A stretch of DNA of 64,000 bases from DASWJZ01 sp963792885 (GTDB lineage: Bacteria; Pseudomonadota; Alphaproteobacteria; Rhizobiales; Afifellaceae). This document shows, piece after piece, positions 36,840 through 45,826 of this stretch. The translations under genes and the position numbers were made by a program. Below the pieces are notes generated by a model that worked only from the letters and a program-made list of their open reading frames with translations, was not told the origin of the DNA and did no database searches. The stretch covers positions 806,001 to 870,000 of the forward strand of contig CAWBXX010000002.1 in the NCBI GenBank assembly GCA_963792885.1. The letters are read 5' to 3'. How positions within the stretch are numbered: the stretch's first letter is position 1; the number at the start of each line of letters is the position of its first letter.

Positions 36840-38687
36840 TCATTCCGCCGGCGTGTTCTTCGGCTTCGGCCGCGAGAAGAGGCCCTTCAGGTTGCCGAAA
36901 AGCTCGATCGGGACGCCGTTCCGCTTCATGATCACGCCCTGCTGGAGGACGGAGAGCGTGTTGTTCCACGCCCAGTAGATGACGAGGCCAGCCGGGAAGG
37001 AGCCGAGCATGAAGGTGAAGATGACCGGCATCCAGTTGAAGATCATCGCCTGGGTCTTGTCAGGCGGCGTCGGGTTCATGCGCATCTGCACGAACATCGT
37101 GAAGCCCATGATGAGCGGCCAGATTCCGAGATGCAGCGCGTGCGGCGGAGTCCAGGGAATGAGCCCCATCAGGGTGAAGATGTTCGTCGGGTCGGGGGCG
37201 GAGAGGTCGTGGATCCAGCCGAAGAACGGCGCGTGCCGCATCTCGATGGTGATGAAGAGCACCTTGTAGAGCGAGAAGAACACCGGGATCTGGATGACGA
37301 TCGGCCAGCAGCCGGCGATCGGGTTCACCTTCTCGCGCTTGTAGAGTTCCATCATCTCCTTCTGGAGCCCCACGCGGTCATCCTTGAAGCGCTCCTGCAG
37401 CTTCTTCATCTCCGGCTGCAGCTTCTTCATCTTCGACATCGACGTATAGGAGCGATTGGCGAGCGGGAAGAAGATCGCCTTCACCGTGACGGTCACGGCG
37501 AGGATGGCGAGGCCGAAATTGCCGAGGAATCGGTAGAGCCAGTCGATCACCTTGAACATCGGCTTGGTGATGAAGAAGAACCAGCCCCAGTCGATCAGAA
37601 GGTCGAAATGGGGTATCTCGAGCTTCTCCTCGTAGCTGTTGAGGAGCGCCGTCTCCTTGGCGCCGGCAAAGAGCCGCGTCTCCGTGGTCGCCGTGCCGGC
37701 GGCGGGAATGGCGACGCCGTCGCCGAGATAGTCCGCCTGATAGGTCGGGCGCTCTCCGCTCGCGCCCTTCAGGAAGCGCGGCTGGAACGGCTGATCGCTC
37801 GCTGGAATGAGGGCGGCCGCCCAGTATTTGTCGGTGATGCCGAGCCAGCCGGACGATGTCTTGGCCGGCGTGATCGACGGTGCCTCATCCGTGAGCTTCT
37901 TGTACTTGATCTCCTGCAGCCCGTCGGCGCCGAGATAGCCGATCAGCCCCTCGTGCAGGATGTAGTAGCCGGAGGTCTTTGGAAGCCCGGTGCGACTGAC
38001 CAGGCCGAAAGGATAGAGCGTCACCGGCGCACCGGTCGTGTTCTCGACCGTCTGGCGGACCGTGAACATGTACTTGGCGTCGACCGAATAGGTGCGCTTG
38101 AAGGTGAGCCCGGCGCCGTTGTCGTAGGTGAGCGTCAAATCCTGGCCCGGTGCGAGCGGCCCGCCTTCCGCCTTCCACTCCGTGTCCGCGCCAGGCACTG
38201 CCGGTCCGCCCTCCGGCGCGACCCAGCCGAAATCAGCGAAATAGGGGTTCTCGGATCCGGCCGGCGAGAAGAGCTCGACCAGCGGGCTCGTCGGATCGAC
38301 GGTCTCACGGTAGTCGGCGAGCTTCAGATCGTCGATCCGTCCGCCGACAAGGTTGAGCGAACCTTTGAGCGACGGCGTGTCGATCGCCACGCGATCCGTG
38401 CGCGCAAGCGCCGCGTCGCGCGAGACGATCGAAGAAGGCGCGGCGGCGCTTGCCGGCGGCGTCGCGTTTGGCGCAGCTGTGCCGGCCGGGGCGGCAGGCG
38501 TCTCCGCTCCGGTCGAGGGCGTCGTTGTGGGAGTTGCCGGAGTCGATGTGGCGCTCTGCGACTGCTCCTGCGCGAGCCGCGCCCGCTCAGCCTGCATCTT
38601 CGGGCCGACGACGAAATATTGCCACGCGACGATGATTGCGAAGGAAAGCGCGATGGCGATGATGACGTTCTGATTGTTTTTCATCAT
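36840..38687 (-). CDS. yidC: membrane protein insertase YidC
   Basis: A 615-residue inner-membrane insertase. It begins with an uncleaved helix (MMKNNQNVIIAIALSFAIIV) and a variable Ala/Pro/Thr-rich segment. A large periplasmic domain (about residues 80-350) follows, then the conserved five-helix core: WGWFFFITKPMFKVIDWLYR, LQPEMKKLQERFKDDRVGLQ, PIVIQIPVFFSLYKVLFITI and AGLVIYWAWNNTLSVLQQ. The stop overlaps nothing, but the start overlaps the rnpA stop (ATGA type), so the genes are coupled. Confidence 0.96.
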   Translation of the reverse strand: MMKNNQNVIIAIALSFAIIVAWQYFVVGPKMQAERARLAQEQSQSATSTPATPTTTPSTGAETPAAPAGTAAPNATPPASAAAPSSIVSRDAALARTDRVAIDTPSLKGSLNLVGGRIDDLKLADYRETVDPTSPLVELFSPAGSENPYFADFGWVAPEGGPAVPGADTEWKAEGGPLAPGQDLTLTYDNGAGLTFKRTYSVDAKYMFTVRQTVENTTGAPVTLYPFGLVSRTGLPKTSGYYILHEGLIGYLGADGLQEIKYKKLTDEAPSITPAKTSSGWLGITDKYWAAALIPASDQPFQPRFLKGASGERPTYQADYLGDGVAIPAAGTATTETRLFAGAKETALLNSYEEKLEIPHFDLLIDWGWFFFITKPMFKVIDWLYRFLGNFGLAILAVTVTVKAIFFPLANRSYTSMSKMKKLQPEMKKLQERFKDDRVGLQKEMMELYKREKVNPIAGCWPIVIQIPVFFSLYKVLFITIEMRHAPFFGWIHDLSAPDPTNIFTLMGLIPWTPPHALHLGIWPLIMGFTMFVQMRMNPTPPDKTQAMIFNWMPVIFTFMLGSFPAGLVIYWAWNNTLSVLQQGVIMKRNGVPIELFGNLKGLFSRPKPKNTPAE

Positions 38688-39058
38688 CGGGGCCTCCGCG
38701 CCCCGCTTGACCCTTTCGGATCGGTTGCCTCCGGAACTCGCCGCATGGCATCGGCAAGGGCGGAGGTAAGGTCGCAGAACCGCTCAGTCAAAGCCGCGCG
38801 TCGTCCGACGAGCACGTAATCGTGGCCGGGGCGGGCGATCTCGATCGCGGCAAGCCGCACCGCCTCGCGCAGGCGGCGGCGGATGCGGTTCCGCTCCACG
38901 GCCTTTGTCGCGGTGCGCTTGGAGACGGTGAAGCCGAAGCGCGGCGCGCCCTCGGCGTCCTCGCGAGCCCGCGCCTCCAAAACGAACGCGCGCCGCGCGG
39001 CACGATGGCCCTTCGCGGCGGCGAGGAAATCGCGCCTTTTCTTCAGGCGCTCAGGCAT
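38684..39058 (-). CDS. rnpA: ribonuclease P protein component
   Basis: A 124-residue basic protein, partner of the RNase P RNA. The signature RNR region is KAVERNRIRRRLREAVRLAA, and the N-terminal RLKKRRDFLAAAKGHRAARR fits family members. An ATG at 39058 is the expected start, eight bases after the rpmH stop. The same frame stays open upstream through all of rpmH to 39220. That longer reading would resemble the rnpA/rpmH overlap known from Thermus, but here there is no evidence that it is translated. Confidence 0.93.
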   Translation of the reverse strand: MPERLKKRRDFLAAAKGHRAARRAFVLEARAREDAEGAPRFGFTVSKRTATKAVERNRIRRRLREAVRLAAIEIARPGHDYVLVGRRAALTERFCDLTSALADAMRRVPEATDPKGSSGARRPR

Positions 39059-39066
39059 GGGACCGG

Positions 39067-39201
39067 TCACGCCGAGAGGCGCTTGCGCCCCTTCGCGCGA
39101 CGGCGGGCGAGCACCTTGCGGCCGTTCTTCGTCGCCGTACGCGCGCGGAATCCGTGGCGGCGTTTGCGCACCAGCCGGCTCGGTTGATAGGTTCTCTTCA
39201 T
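39067..39201 (-). CDS. rpmH: 50S ribosomal protein L34
   Basis: A 44-residue ribosomal protein, too short for most ORF lists. It begins MKRTYQPSRLVRKRRHGFRA, continues RTATKNGRKVLARRRAKGRK and ends RLSA. The length and sequence are canonical. It heads rpmH-rnpA-yidC-engB-argB on the minus strand, the usual order near the alphaproteobacterial chromosome hub. Confidence 0.97.
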   Translation of the reverse strand: MKRTYQPSRLVRKRRHGFRARTATKNGRKVLARRRAKGRKRLSA

Positions 39202-39530
39202 CGTTCATGCCGCCTGGCAAGCGGCCCTCGTCTCAAGAAACGGACAGCGGGTCGCTTGGCTAGGACACCGCGCCGCGCCGATGTTCGGGATAGTGCCGAA
39301 GCGCGCATCTCCGCACGGCTCCGGTCGAGCGCGGGCGATATAGGGTGAAACGCCCGGCCAAGTCAACGACATCCGCGGATTCCGCGCGCTTTTGCCCGCC
39401 TCGCCCCCCCGCCGTGCTACACCGCGGCGCTGGGATTGTGACAACCCGGTCAGACCCATCTGTAACGCCCCGGTGAAGGGGCAGAGCCGCCCTTTCATTT
39501 GTTCGTGGCGCCGCCGCATCCTTTTTCCAG
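39202..39530. other. intergenic region upstream of rpmH and the TVP38 gene
   Basis: This 329-base divergent spacer must hold promoters for the rpmH operon (minus strand) and for the TVP38 gene (plus strand). A small inverted pair GCCCC/GGGGC occurs at 39467-39482. A partial inverted motif GGGATTGTGACAACCC is visible near 39431. No RNA gene or clear consensus promoter is recognised. Confidence 0.5.
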
Positions 39531-40376
39531 GTGTTTAGCATGCGGTGCTACCAAGGAAGCATGGGCACACGCGTAACACCGTTGGGTGAGATGGGGAACG
39601 CCGGAAGCGGGCCGGAGGTGGTGAAGGCGCCAGACGCTCTCAACGGACGCTCGGGGAGCAGACGCGCTCTTCTGCGCTGGCTACCGCTTTGCGCCGTGGC
39701 GCTCGCCCTTCTCGTGCTCTATGCGGCGGGCCTGACGGACTACCTGTCGCTGGATACGCTCCGTCGCTACCAGGGGACGCTGCTGGATATCGTCGCCGAG
39801 CGTCCGTTTCTCGCCGCCGCAGCGTATCTAGTTACCTACGTCACCGTGGTCGCCGTCTCGTTCCCCGGCGCCGGCGTCATGACGATTACCGGCGGCTTCC
39901 TCTTCGGAGCGCTGTTCGGCACGGCTCTCGCCTGCGTCGCCGCCACGGTCGGCGCGACGCTGATCTTCCTGATCGCACGCACGTCGCTCGGCGCATTTCT
40001 CGCCGAGCGCGCCGGGCCGCGCACGCGGCGTCTGCGCAAGGGCTTTCAGGAGGAGGGCTTCAGCTATTTGCTCTTCCTTCGCCTGGTGCCGATCTTTCCC
40101 TTCTGGCTCGTCAATCTCGCCGCGGCGTTGTTCGGCATGCGGCTTCTCACTTATGTTGTCGCCACCGCCGTCGGCGTGGTTCCCGCGACCTTCGTGTTCG
40201 CCTACTTCGGACAGGGTCTCGGAACGGCGCTCGACATGGAAGGCCCGCAAGTTCCGACGGGTCTTCTCGTTGCGTTGGCGCTTCTCGGCCTGATGGCTCT
40301 TGCGCCGATAGCGGTGCGTCGCTTGCGGCGTGGGAAGGAGAAGCAGAGCGTGCCGACGCAGCCCGGGCATGAGTGA
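39531..40376 (+). CDS. TVP38/TMEM64 family membrane protein
   Basis: A polytopic inner-membrane protein of up to 281 residues in the DedA/VTT superfamily. Helices include LPLCAVALALLVLYAAGLTD and FLAAAAYLVTYVTVVAVSFP. The family core GAGVMTITGGFLFGALFGTA and the FSYLLFLRLVPIFPFWLVNL block are present. The role is unknown; related proteins act in lipid scrambling or membrane homeostasis. The start is uncertain: GTG 39531, ATG 39540, ATG 39561 and ATG 39591 are all in frame. The end overlaps the reductase start by eight bases. Confidence 0.87.
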   Translation: MFSMRCYQGSMGTRVTPLGEMGNAGSGPEVVKAPDALNGRSGSRRALLRWLPLCAVALALLVLYAAGLTDYLSLDTLRRYQGTLLDIVAERPFLAAAAYLVTYVTVVAVSFPGAGVMTITGGFLFGALFGTALACVAATVGATLIFLIARTSLGAFLAERAGPRTRRLRKGFQEEGFSYLLFLRLVPIFPFWLVNLAAALFGMRLLTYVVATAVGVVPATFVFAYFGQGLGTALDMEGPQVPTGLLVALALLGLMALAPIAVRRLRRGKEKQSVPTQPGHE

Positions 40377-41800
40377 AGTCCTGACGCCAGACATTTGCGT
40401 GATCGGTGCAGGTTCGGCGGGTCTGACGGTGGCTGCGGCAGCTGCGTCGTTCGGCGTGTCCGTCGTGCTGGTCGAGCGCGGGAAGATGGGCGGCGACTGC
40501 CTGAATACGGGCTGCGTGCCTTCGAAGGCCCTGATCGCCGCTGCAAGCCGCGCCGAGGCGATCCGCGGCGCCGATGATTTCGGCGTCGATGCGGGCGAGC
40601 CGCGCACCGATTTCGCCGCCGTCATGGCGCACGTACGCACGACCATCACCGCGATCGAGCCGAACGACTCGATGGAGCGCTTCACCGGCCTCGGCGTCAT
40701 GGTGCGCACCGGTTCGGCGCGCTTCACGGATCCGAAGACTGTGCGCGTCGGGGAGAGTGACGATCCGCGCGCGTCGCTTTGTTATCGCGACGGGCTCGCG
40801 CCCGGTCGTCCCGCCGATCGCCAACCTGATCGCGGTTCCCTATCTCACCAACGAGACTGTCTTCGAGCTGAAGCGGCTGCCGGGGCACCTGATCGTGGTC
40901 GGCGGCGGACCAGTGGGATTGGAGCTGGCGCAGGCCTTCCGCCGCCTTGGCTCGTCGGTGACCGTGATTGAGGCGGGAAAGGCGCTCGCCAAGGACAATC
41001 CGGAGCTGACCGCGCTTCTGCTTCAGTCGCTTCGCGCCGAAGGCGTCGACATCCGCGAGGAGACGACGGTCGCGCGCGCAGGGCGACGCGGCCGGAGCGG
41101 CGTGCGCGTGACGCTGGAGAGCCCGAAGGACGGTGCGTCCCACCTCGACGGGACGCATCTTCTTGTCGCCGCGGGCCGGCGGCCGGATGTCGAGGAGCTC
41201 GGCCTCGACAAAGCCCGCGTCCGCTTCGACGACAAGGGGATCAAGGTCAACGCGCGGCTGCGCACGCGCAACCGCCGCATCTATGCGATTGGGGACGTCG
41301 CCGGTGGCCCGCAATTCACGCATTGGGCCGGCTATCAGGCCGGGCTCGTCGTGCGCTCCATTCTCTTCCGGTTCGGCGGCAAGGTCAGGCCCGACATCCT
41401 CCCATGGGTCACTTTCACCGAGCCGGAGCTCGCGCATGTCGGCCTCACCGAGGAAGAGGCGCGCCGCCGCTATCGGCATTTGCAGGTGCTGCGCTGGCCG
41501 TTTGCCGAGAACGACCGCGCCCACACCGACCGCGGCACCGGCGGCATGGTGCGCGTGCTTGCAACCAAGCGCGGCCGCATCGTCGGCGCCGATATTCTCG
41601 GCCACGACGCGAGCGAGCTGATCGCGCCCTTCGTGCTCGCCGTTGCCCGCTGCCTCAGCGTCAAGGACTTCGCCACCGCGGTCTTTCCCTATCCGACCCG
41701 CGCGGAAGCCGCACGCCGGGCCGCGATCGCCTTCTACGCGCCGAAGCTCGATTCGCCGCTTCTCCGCCGCGTTATCCGCCTCCTGCGGAGGCTCGGATGA
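40369..41800 (+). CDS. FAD-dependent pyridine nucleotide-disulfide oxidoreductase, frame broken near 40768
   Basis: A flavoprotein of about 476 residues when read through. It starts MSEVLTPDICVIGAGSAGLT (FAD Rossmann motif) and has the redox-active disulfide GGDCLNTGCVPSKALI. After the break it resumes with RRFVIATGSRPVVPPIANL, the NAD(P)H motif LIVVGGGPVGLELAQAFRRL, IYAIGDVAGGPQFTHWAGYQ and a dimerisation domain. The C-terminal His-Glu pair of lipoamide dehydrogenase is not evident, so it resembles mercuric-reductase-like proteins of unknown substrate. It is coupled to TVP38 and to the kinase downstream. Confidence 0.87.
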
Positions 41801-43348
41801 GCGACGCTGGAAAGGACGCCCGGCCGCCGCTAGAATTGCCGGCGCCGGCGAGGAGCGACATGACGGACAAAGGATCGCCTGCGCCAAGGCGAACAGAAGA
41901 GAACGGGCCGCCGAAGACCAAGGTTTTCCTCGGCCTGAGCCTCTCCAACAAGCTTCTCGTGCTGACCCTGATCTTCGTCATGGTTGCCGAGGTGTTGATC
42001 TACATCCCCTCGATCGCGAACTACCGCAATGTCTGGCTCAAAGAGAAGCTCGACACCTCCGAGCTCGTCGCGATGGCGGTGAGCGCCGCACCCGAAGGCG
42101 GCATCCCTTCCGCGCTCGAAGAAGAGATGCTGCGCTCGATCGGCGTCGACGTGATTGCGCTTCAGAAGCTCCGGCCAGCGCTGGCTGATCGCGGTCGACG
42201 ACATGCCGCACGACATCGCGGTCCATCACGATCTCCGCTGGCTGAAGCCGCTCGATTCGATCCGCTCCGCCTTCCAGACACTGTTCACCACCGGCGACCG
42301 GCTGATCATGGTGAGCGGCCAGCCGCCCGCCGGCAGCGATCGCTTCGAGATCGTGGTGCACGAGGCGGCGCTCCGGAACGCGATGATCCTTTATTCGCGC
42401 AACATCCTGCTCTTGTCGCTTGCGATCTCGGTGATCACCGCGACGCTGGTCTACGTCGCGCTCCGCCTTCTTTTCGTGCGCCCGATGCAGCGCCTCTCGT
42501 CGAACATCGTCGCCTTCTCGACAGCGCCGGAGGCAGCTTCGACGGTCATCGTGCCGAGCGGCCGGCGCGATGAGATCGGCGTCGCCGAGGTGAAGCTCGC
42601 CGGCATGGAGAAGGCGCTCCGCGACATGCTCGCCCAGCGCCGCCACCTCGCCGATCTCGGGCTCGCCGTCTCCAAGATCAACCACGACCTTCGCAACATC
42701 CTCGCCTCTGCGCAGCTCTTCTCCGACCGCCTGCAGGGGGTGGAGGACCCGCTGGTGAAGCGCTTCGTGCCGAAGGTGATCGGCGCGATCGACCGCGCGA
42801 TCGAATACACTCGCTCCGTCCTCTCCTACGGCCAGGCGCGCGAAGAGGCGCCGCGCCGCCAGCTTCTTTCGCTGACGCGGCTCGTCGATGACGTCGCCGA
42901 CGTGCTTTCGCTCGCCAGCCGCGAAGGGCTGAGCTTCGAGAATCGCGTACCGCGCAACGTGGAGGTCGACGGCGACTCCGAGCAGCTCTTCCGCGTGCTG
43001 ATGAATCTGTGCCGGAACGCCGTCGAGGCGGTGAGCGACGGGGAGGGGCCGGCGGTGATCCGTCGCGTCTGGGTCGAAGGGGAGCGCATGGGAAGCGTCA
43101 CCGTGATCCGCGTCTGCGATACCGGTCCCGGCGTGCCGGAGAAGGCGCGCGCAAAGCTTTTCCAGGCTTTCGAAGGCTCCGCGCGGCAGGGCGGAACGGG
43201 CTTGGGGCTCGCGATCGCCGCAGAGATCGTGCACGCCCATGGCGGCGAGATCGGGCTCATCGACCGCACCGGCGCCGGAGCGGTTTTCGAGATCACCATC
43301 CCCGACCGCCCGGTCTCGATCACGGCCCGCCGCGAGCGCCAAGCCTGA
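41797..43348 (+). CDS. sensor histidine kinase, frame broken near 42169
   Basis: A membrane kinase of about 516 residues when read through. The N-terminal part has a charged segment, one helix (LLVLTLIFVMVAEVLIYIPS) and a periplasmic region that crosses the break at IGVDVIALQK to SGQRWLIAVDDMPHDIAVHH. A second helix (ILLLSLAISVITATLVYVAL) and a HAMP-like region follow. The His box is SKINHDLRNILASAQLFSDR. The ATPase boxes are NLCRNAVEAV, DTGPGVP and GTGLGLAIAAEIVHAHGG. It starts in the reductase stop (ATGA). No response regulator is adjacent. Confidence 0.87.
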
Positions 43349-43471
43349 CGCCGCCAGTGCGACTTCCGATGCGGAGGCCGCCCGCTGCGCACCGTCATAC
43401 GCTCTCTTGCAATGCCGGCTTTGACCGACTACCTCTCCCGAGCCCCGCGGCAGGCCGCCGCTTGGGCACAA

Positions 43472-43548
43472 GCGCCCGTAGCTCAGCTGGATAGAGCACC
43501 AGACTACGAATCTGGGGGTCGTGGGTTCGAATCCTGCCGGGCGCGCCA
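43472..43548 (+). tRNA. tRNA-Arg (anticodon ACG)
   Basis: The 77-base gene has acceptor arms GCGCCCG and CGGGCGC, discriminator G and an encoded CCA end. The D-arm region is TAGCTCAGCTGGATAGAGCA. The anticodon stem-loop is CCAGACTACGAATCTGG with anticodon ACG. The T-arm has GGTTCGAATCC. It sits at the junction between core genes and the sulfur-oxidation cluster. Confidence 0.97.
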
Positions 43549-43565
43549 ACACTTAGCTCTCAGCA

Positions 43566-43607
43566 CCGTCTTAGCTAAGACGGCGACTAAGACGGAGCGA
43601 AGTCGCC
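43566..43607. repeat. adjacent palindromes just after tRNA-Arg
   Basis: CCGTCTTAGCTAAGACGG at 43566-43583 is a perfect 18-base palindrome. It is followed by a second stem, GGCGACT (43582-43588) with AGTCGCC (43601-43607). CTAAGACGG is also directly repeated within the segment. It may terminate the tRNA transcript or be a remnant of a recombination site. The bases from 43608 to 43725 hold no recognisable gene. Confidence 0.7.
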
Positions 43608-43725
43608 GAGGGCGGGGCTCCTGAGGGCTCGCCATCCCTCATCTCTCCAAGCTCGCGGTCGTCGAGAAGGGCGAGCGCTTGGTCGCGCTCGGGTATTCTC
43701 GTGCGCGCTCGCTTGATACGCGCCG

Positions 43726-44484
43726 CTATTTTCCAACAATTCGGCTGGCGGTGGAGAAGCCCAAAACAGAATCGAAGCGATGCAGATGATAGATTGGGCG
43801 CCGGTCCATGTAGGCCGGGTAGGAGCCCATGCGCAGCGTAGTCGCAATGCTCGGCATTACGGTCGCCGGTATTCCGTCGAGATAGCCGGCGGTTCCGCGA
43901 TGGACATGGCCGCTGAAGACAGCGGCGATCCGTCCCGAATGCTTCAAAGTCCGGCGGAGCCGCTGCATGATCTTCGATGTCTCGAAGTTGATCGGGTCCG
44001 GTCCCACCGGCACCTCGAACGGCGGATGATGCGTGAAGGCCGCGATCGGCTTGGTGGTGTCCGCATCGATCAGTTCGACGAGGCGGCTGGCGCGCTCTGG
44101 GCAGAAGTCGCCCTTGTTGCTGGTGGCGCTCTTGGTATCGACCGCGATCAGCCTGACCGGGAAGTCCTCAACGGCGTACTGAATGAACGCGGAGTCGGCA
44201 GGGAGGTCGCCGCGCGATGAAAAGGCCGCGCGAAGGTTCGCCCGCTCGTCTTTGTTGCCGGGAATGACATAGACAGGCGCGCGCGCCGAAGCGAGGATTC
44301 GCACCGCCTCGGCGTATTCGTCCTGGCGGCCGCTGTGGACGATGTCGCCGGTGTGGAGAATCACATCGGGGAGGGGGTCAATCGCGTTGAGGTCCGCGAT
44401 CGTTTTCTCGAAATCCCGGATTCTCTGTTCGGAGTCGGGCGTATCCAGCGCGATATGCGTGTCGGAGATCTGCGCGATGATCAT
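43726..44484 (-). CDS. calcineurin-like metallophosphoesterase, linked to sat
   Basis: A 252-residue metal-dependent phosphoesterase resembling class III cyclic-nucleotide phosphodiesterases (CpdA-like). Metal motifs in order are AQISDTHI, LHTGDIV, VIPGNKDE, FTHHPPF and FSGHVHRGTAG. In the third motif the usual GNHD/E is GNKDE, so the His thought to assist catalysis is replaced by Lys. The gene starts 12 bases after the sat stop on the same strand and is probably co-transcribed with it. The substrate is unknown; a nucleotide such as APS or PAPS is only a guess from context. Confidence 0.85.
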   Translation of the reverse strand: MIIAQISDTHIALDTPDSEQRIRDFEKTIADLNAIDPLPDVILHTGDIVHSGRQDEYAEAVRILASARAPVYVIPGNKDERANLRAAFSSRGDLPADSAFIQYAVEDFPVRLIAVDTKSATSNKGDFCPERASRLVELIDADTTKPIAAFTHHPPFEVPVGPDPINFETSKIMQRLRRTLKHSGRIAAVFSGHVHRGTAGYLDGIPATVMPSIATTLRMGSYPAYMDRRPIYHLHRFDSVLGFSTASRIVGK

Positions 44485-44496
44485 GAGATCGGAGGC

Positions 44497-45714
44497 TCAG
44501 CCGGCGGCCTTCAGGCCGGCATAGTACCCCTTCAGGATCGCCACCACCTCAGGTCTGCTGAATTCCGGGGGTATCGCCGCGTCGGTCGAGAGCATCTGGC
44601 GCTGTTCGGTGCCCGAAATCTGGATGCGATCACGGTCGTCGTGCGGGCAGGTCTTCGCCGTCGCCATGCCGTAGCATTTGCGGCAGTAGAAGGTGATGTC
44701 GATCTTAAGCGGCTTGCAGAGCAGCGCACCGGGTTCCAGCTGATCGAAGATGTGGTGCGCGTCGAAGGGCCCGTAGTAGTCGCCGACGCCGGCATGGTCG
44801 CGCCCCACGATGAGATGCGAGCAACCGAAGTTCTGGCGGATGAGAGCGTGGAGCAGCGCCTCGCGCGGGCCGGCATAGCGCATCTCGATCGGATAGCCCG
44901 CCTGAATGACCGTTCCAGCGCGGAAGTAGTTGTCGATCATCGCCTGGATCGCGCGCGTGCGCACGTCGGCGGGGATGTCGCCCGCCTTCAGCTTCCCGAG
45001 CACCTGGTGGATGAAGACGCCGTCAGACACCTCCGCAGCGATCTTCACCAGGTGCTCGTGGCTGCGGTGCATGGGATTGCGGGTCTGGAAGGCGGCGACC
45101 ACCGACCAGCCGCGCTCCTGGAACATGGCGCGCGCCTCGGCGGGGCGGATGTATAGGTCGGGATATCGGACCGGGTACTCGCCCTCGCTCAGCACCATCA
45201 CCGGTCCGGCCAGGTTCAGTTCACCCTGCGCCAGCAGCTTGGCCACGCCCGGATGCTTCGGGTCGGCGGTGCGGTAGACGTGTTCGGCCTCGAGTTTCTT
45301 GTCGATCGCGTACTTCTCGCGCACTGCCATGACGGCGAGGATTTCGCCGCTCTCACCGTCGACAAGCGCTACTTCCTCTTCTTCGTGGATGCTATCGCCG
45401 AAGTCCTTGTCGACGGACAGCGTAATCGGGATTGGCCAAAATACGCCGTTTGCGAGCTTCATGCCGACGCACACGCCACGCCAGTCATCGTGGTCCATGA
45501 AGCCGTCGAGCGGCGTATAGGCGCCCATGGCCAGCATGGCCACGTCAGATATGGCGCGCGAATCGAGCCGCACCTTCTTCAACTTCTCCGCACGCCTTCG
45601 CTCATCGGCCCGCTCCGTCTCCGGCAGCAGCAGCGACTTGATCTGCTCCGAATGGTGCGGCGGAACGAGTTGGGACATCGCGGTTCCTTCGTAAAATCGA
45701 TCTGTCGCCGACAA
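44497..45714 (-). CDS. sat: sulfate adenylyltransferase, dissimilatory type
   Basis: A 405-residue ATP sulfurylase. In sulfur oxidation it runs from APS and pyrophosphate to ATP and sulfate. The catalytic motif is AAFQTRNPMHRSHEHL, and the HxGH-like second motif is LIVGRDHAGVGDYYGPFDAH. A zinc-binding segment FYCRKCYGMATAKTCPHDD, typical of the dissimilatory form, is present. The gene lies at the end of the apr set with the metallophosphoesterase after it. Start at 45714 gives MSATDRFYEG; an ATG at 45678 (MSQLVPPHHSEQ) is equally possible. Confidence 0.95.
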   Translation of the reverse strand: MSATDRFYEGTAMSQLVPPHHSEQIKSLLLPETERADERRRAEKLKKVRLDSRAISDVAMLAMGAYTPLDGFMDHDDWRGVCVGMKLANGVFWPIPITLSVDKDFGDSIHEEEEVALVDGESGEILAVMAVREKYAIDKKLEAEHVYRTADPKHPGVAKLLAQGELNLAGPVMVLSEGEYPVRYPDLYIRPAEARAMFQERGWSVVAAFQTRNPMHRSHEHLVKIAAEVSDGVFIHQVLGKLKAGDIPADVRTRAIQAMIDNYFRAGTVIQAGYPIEMRYAGPREALLHALIRQNFGCSHLIVGRDHAGVGDYYGPFDAHHIFDQLEPGALLCKPLKIDITFYCRKCYGMATAKTCPHDDRDRIQISGTEQRQMLSTDAAIPPEFSRPEVVAILKGYYAGLKAAG

Positions 45715-45826
45715 GGATGACCGTTGCAGACCGTTCCTGCCGGCGCGGGCCGGTACTCAGAAAGCCCGATCGTGAAGGATCCGGAGACGCCGTGAGACCC
45801 GGCTCGTCGACGCTAAGAGATGACGC

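Noticed and set aside
39059..39220. Extended N-terminus of RnpA
   Set aside because: It overlaps rpmH completely, and the normal ATG at 39058 gives the usual RnpA length; kept only as a low-interest finding.
43472..43548. Attachment-site duplication of the tRNA-Arg 3' end
   Set aside because: No second copy of the T-arm and acceptor sequence was noticed elsewhere in the window, and no integrase gene is present, so an att site is not annotated.
43608..43725. Possible gene fragment reading LAIPHLSKLAVVEKGERL on the plus strand
   Set aside because: The stretch looks protein-like for about 30 codons but has no start, no recognisable family and runs into the 3' end of the metallophosphoesterase gene on the opposite strand.
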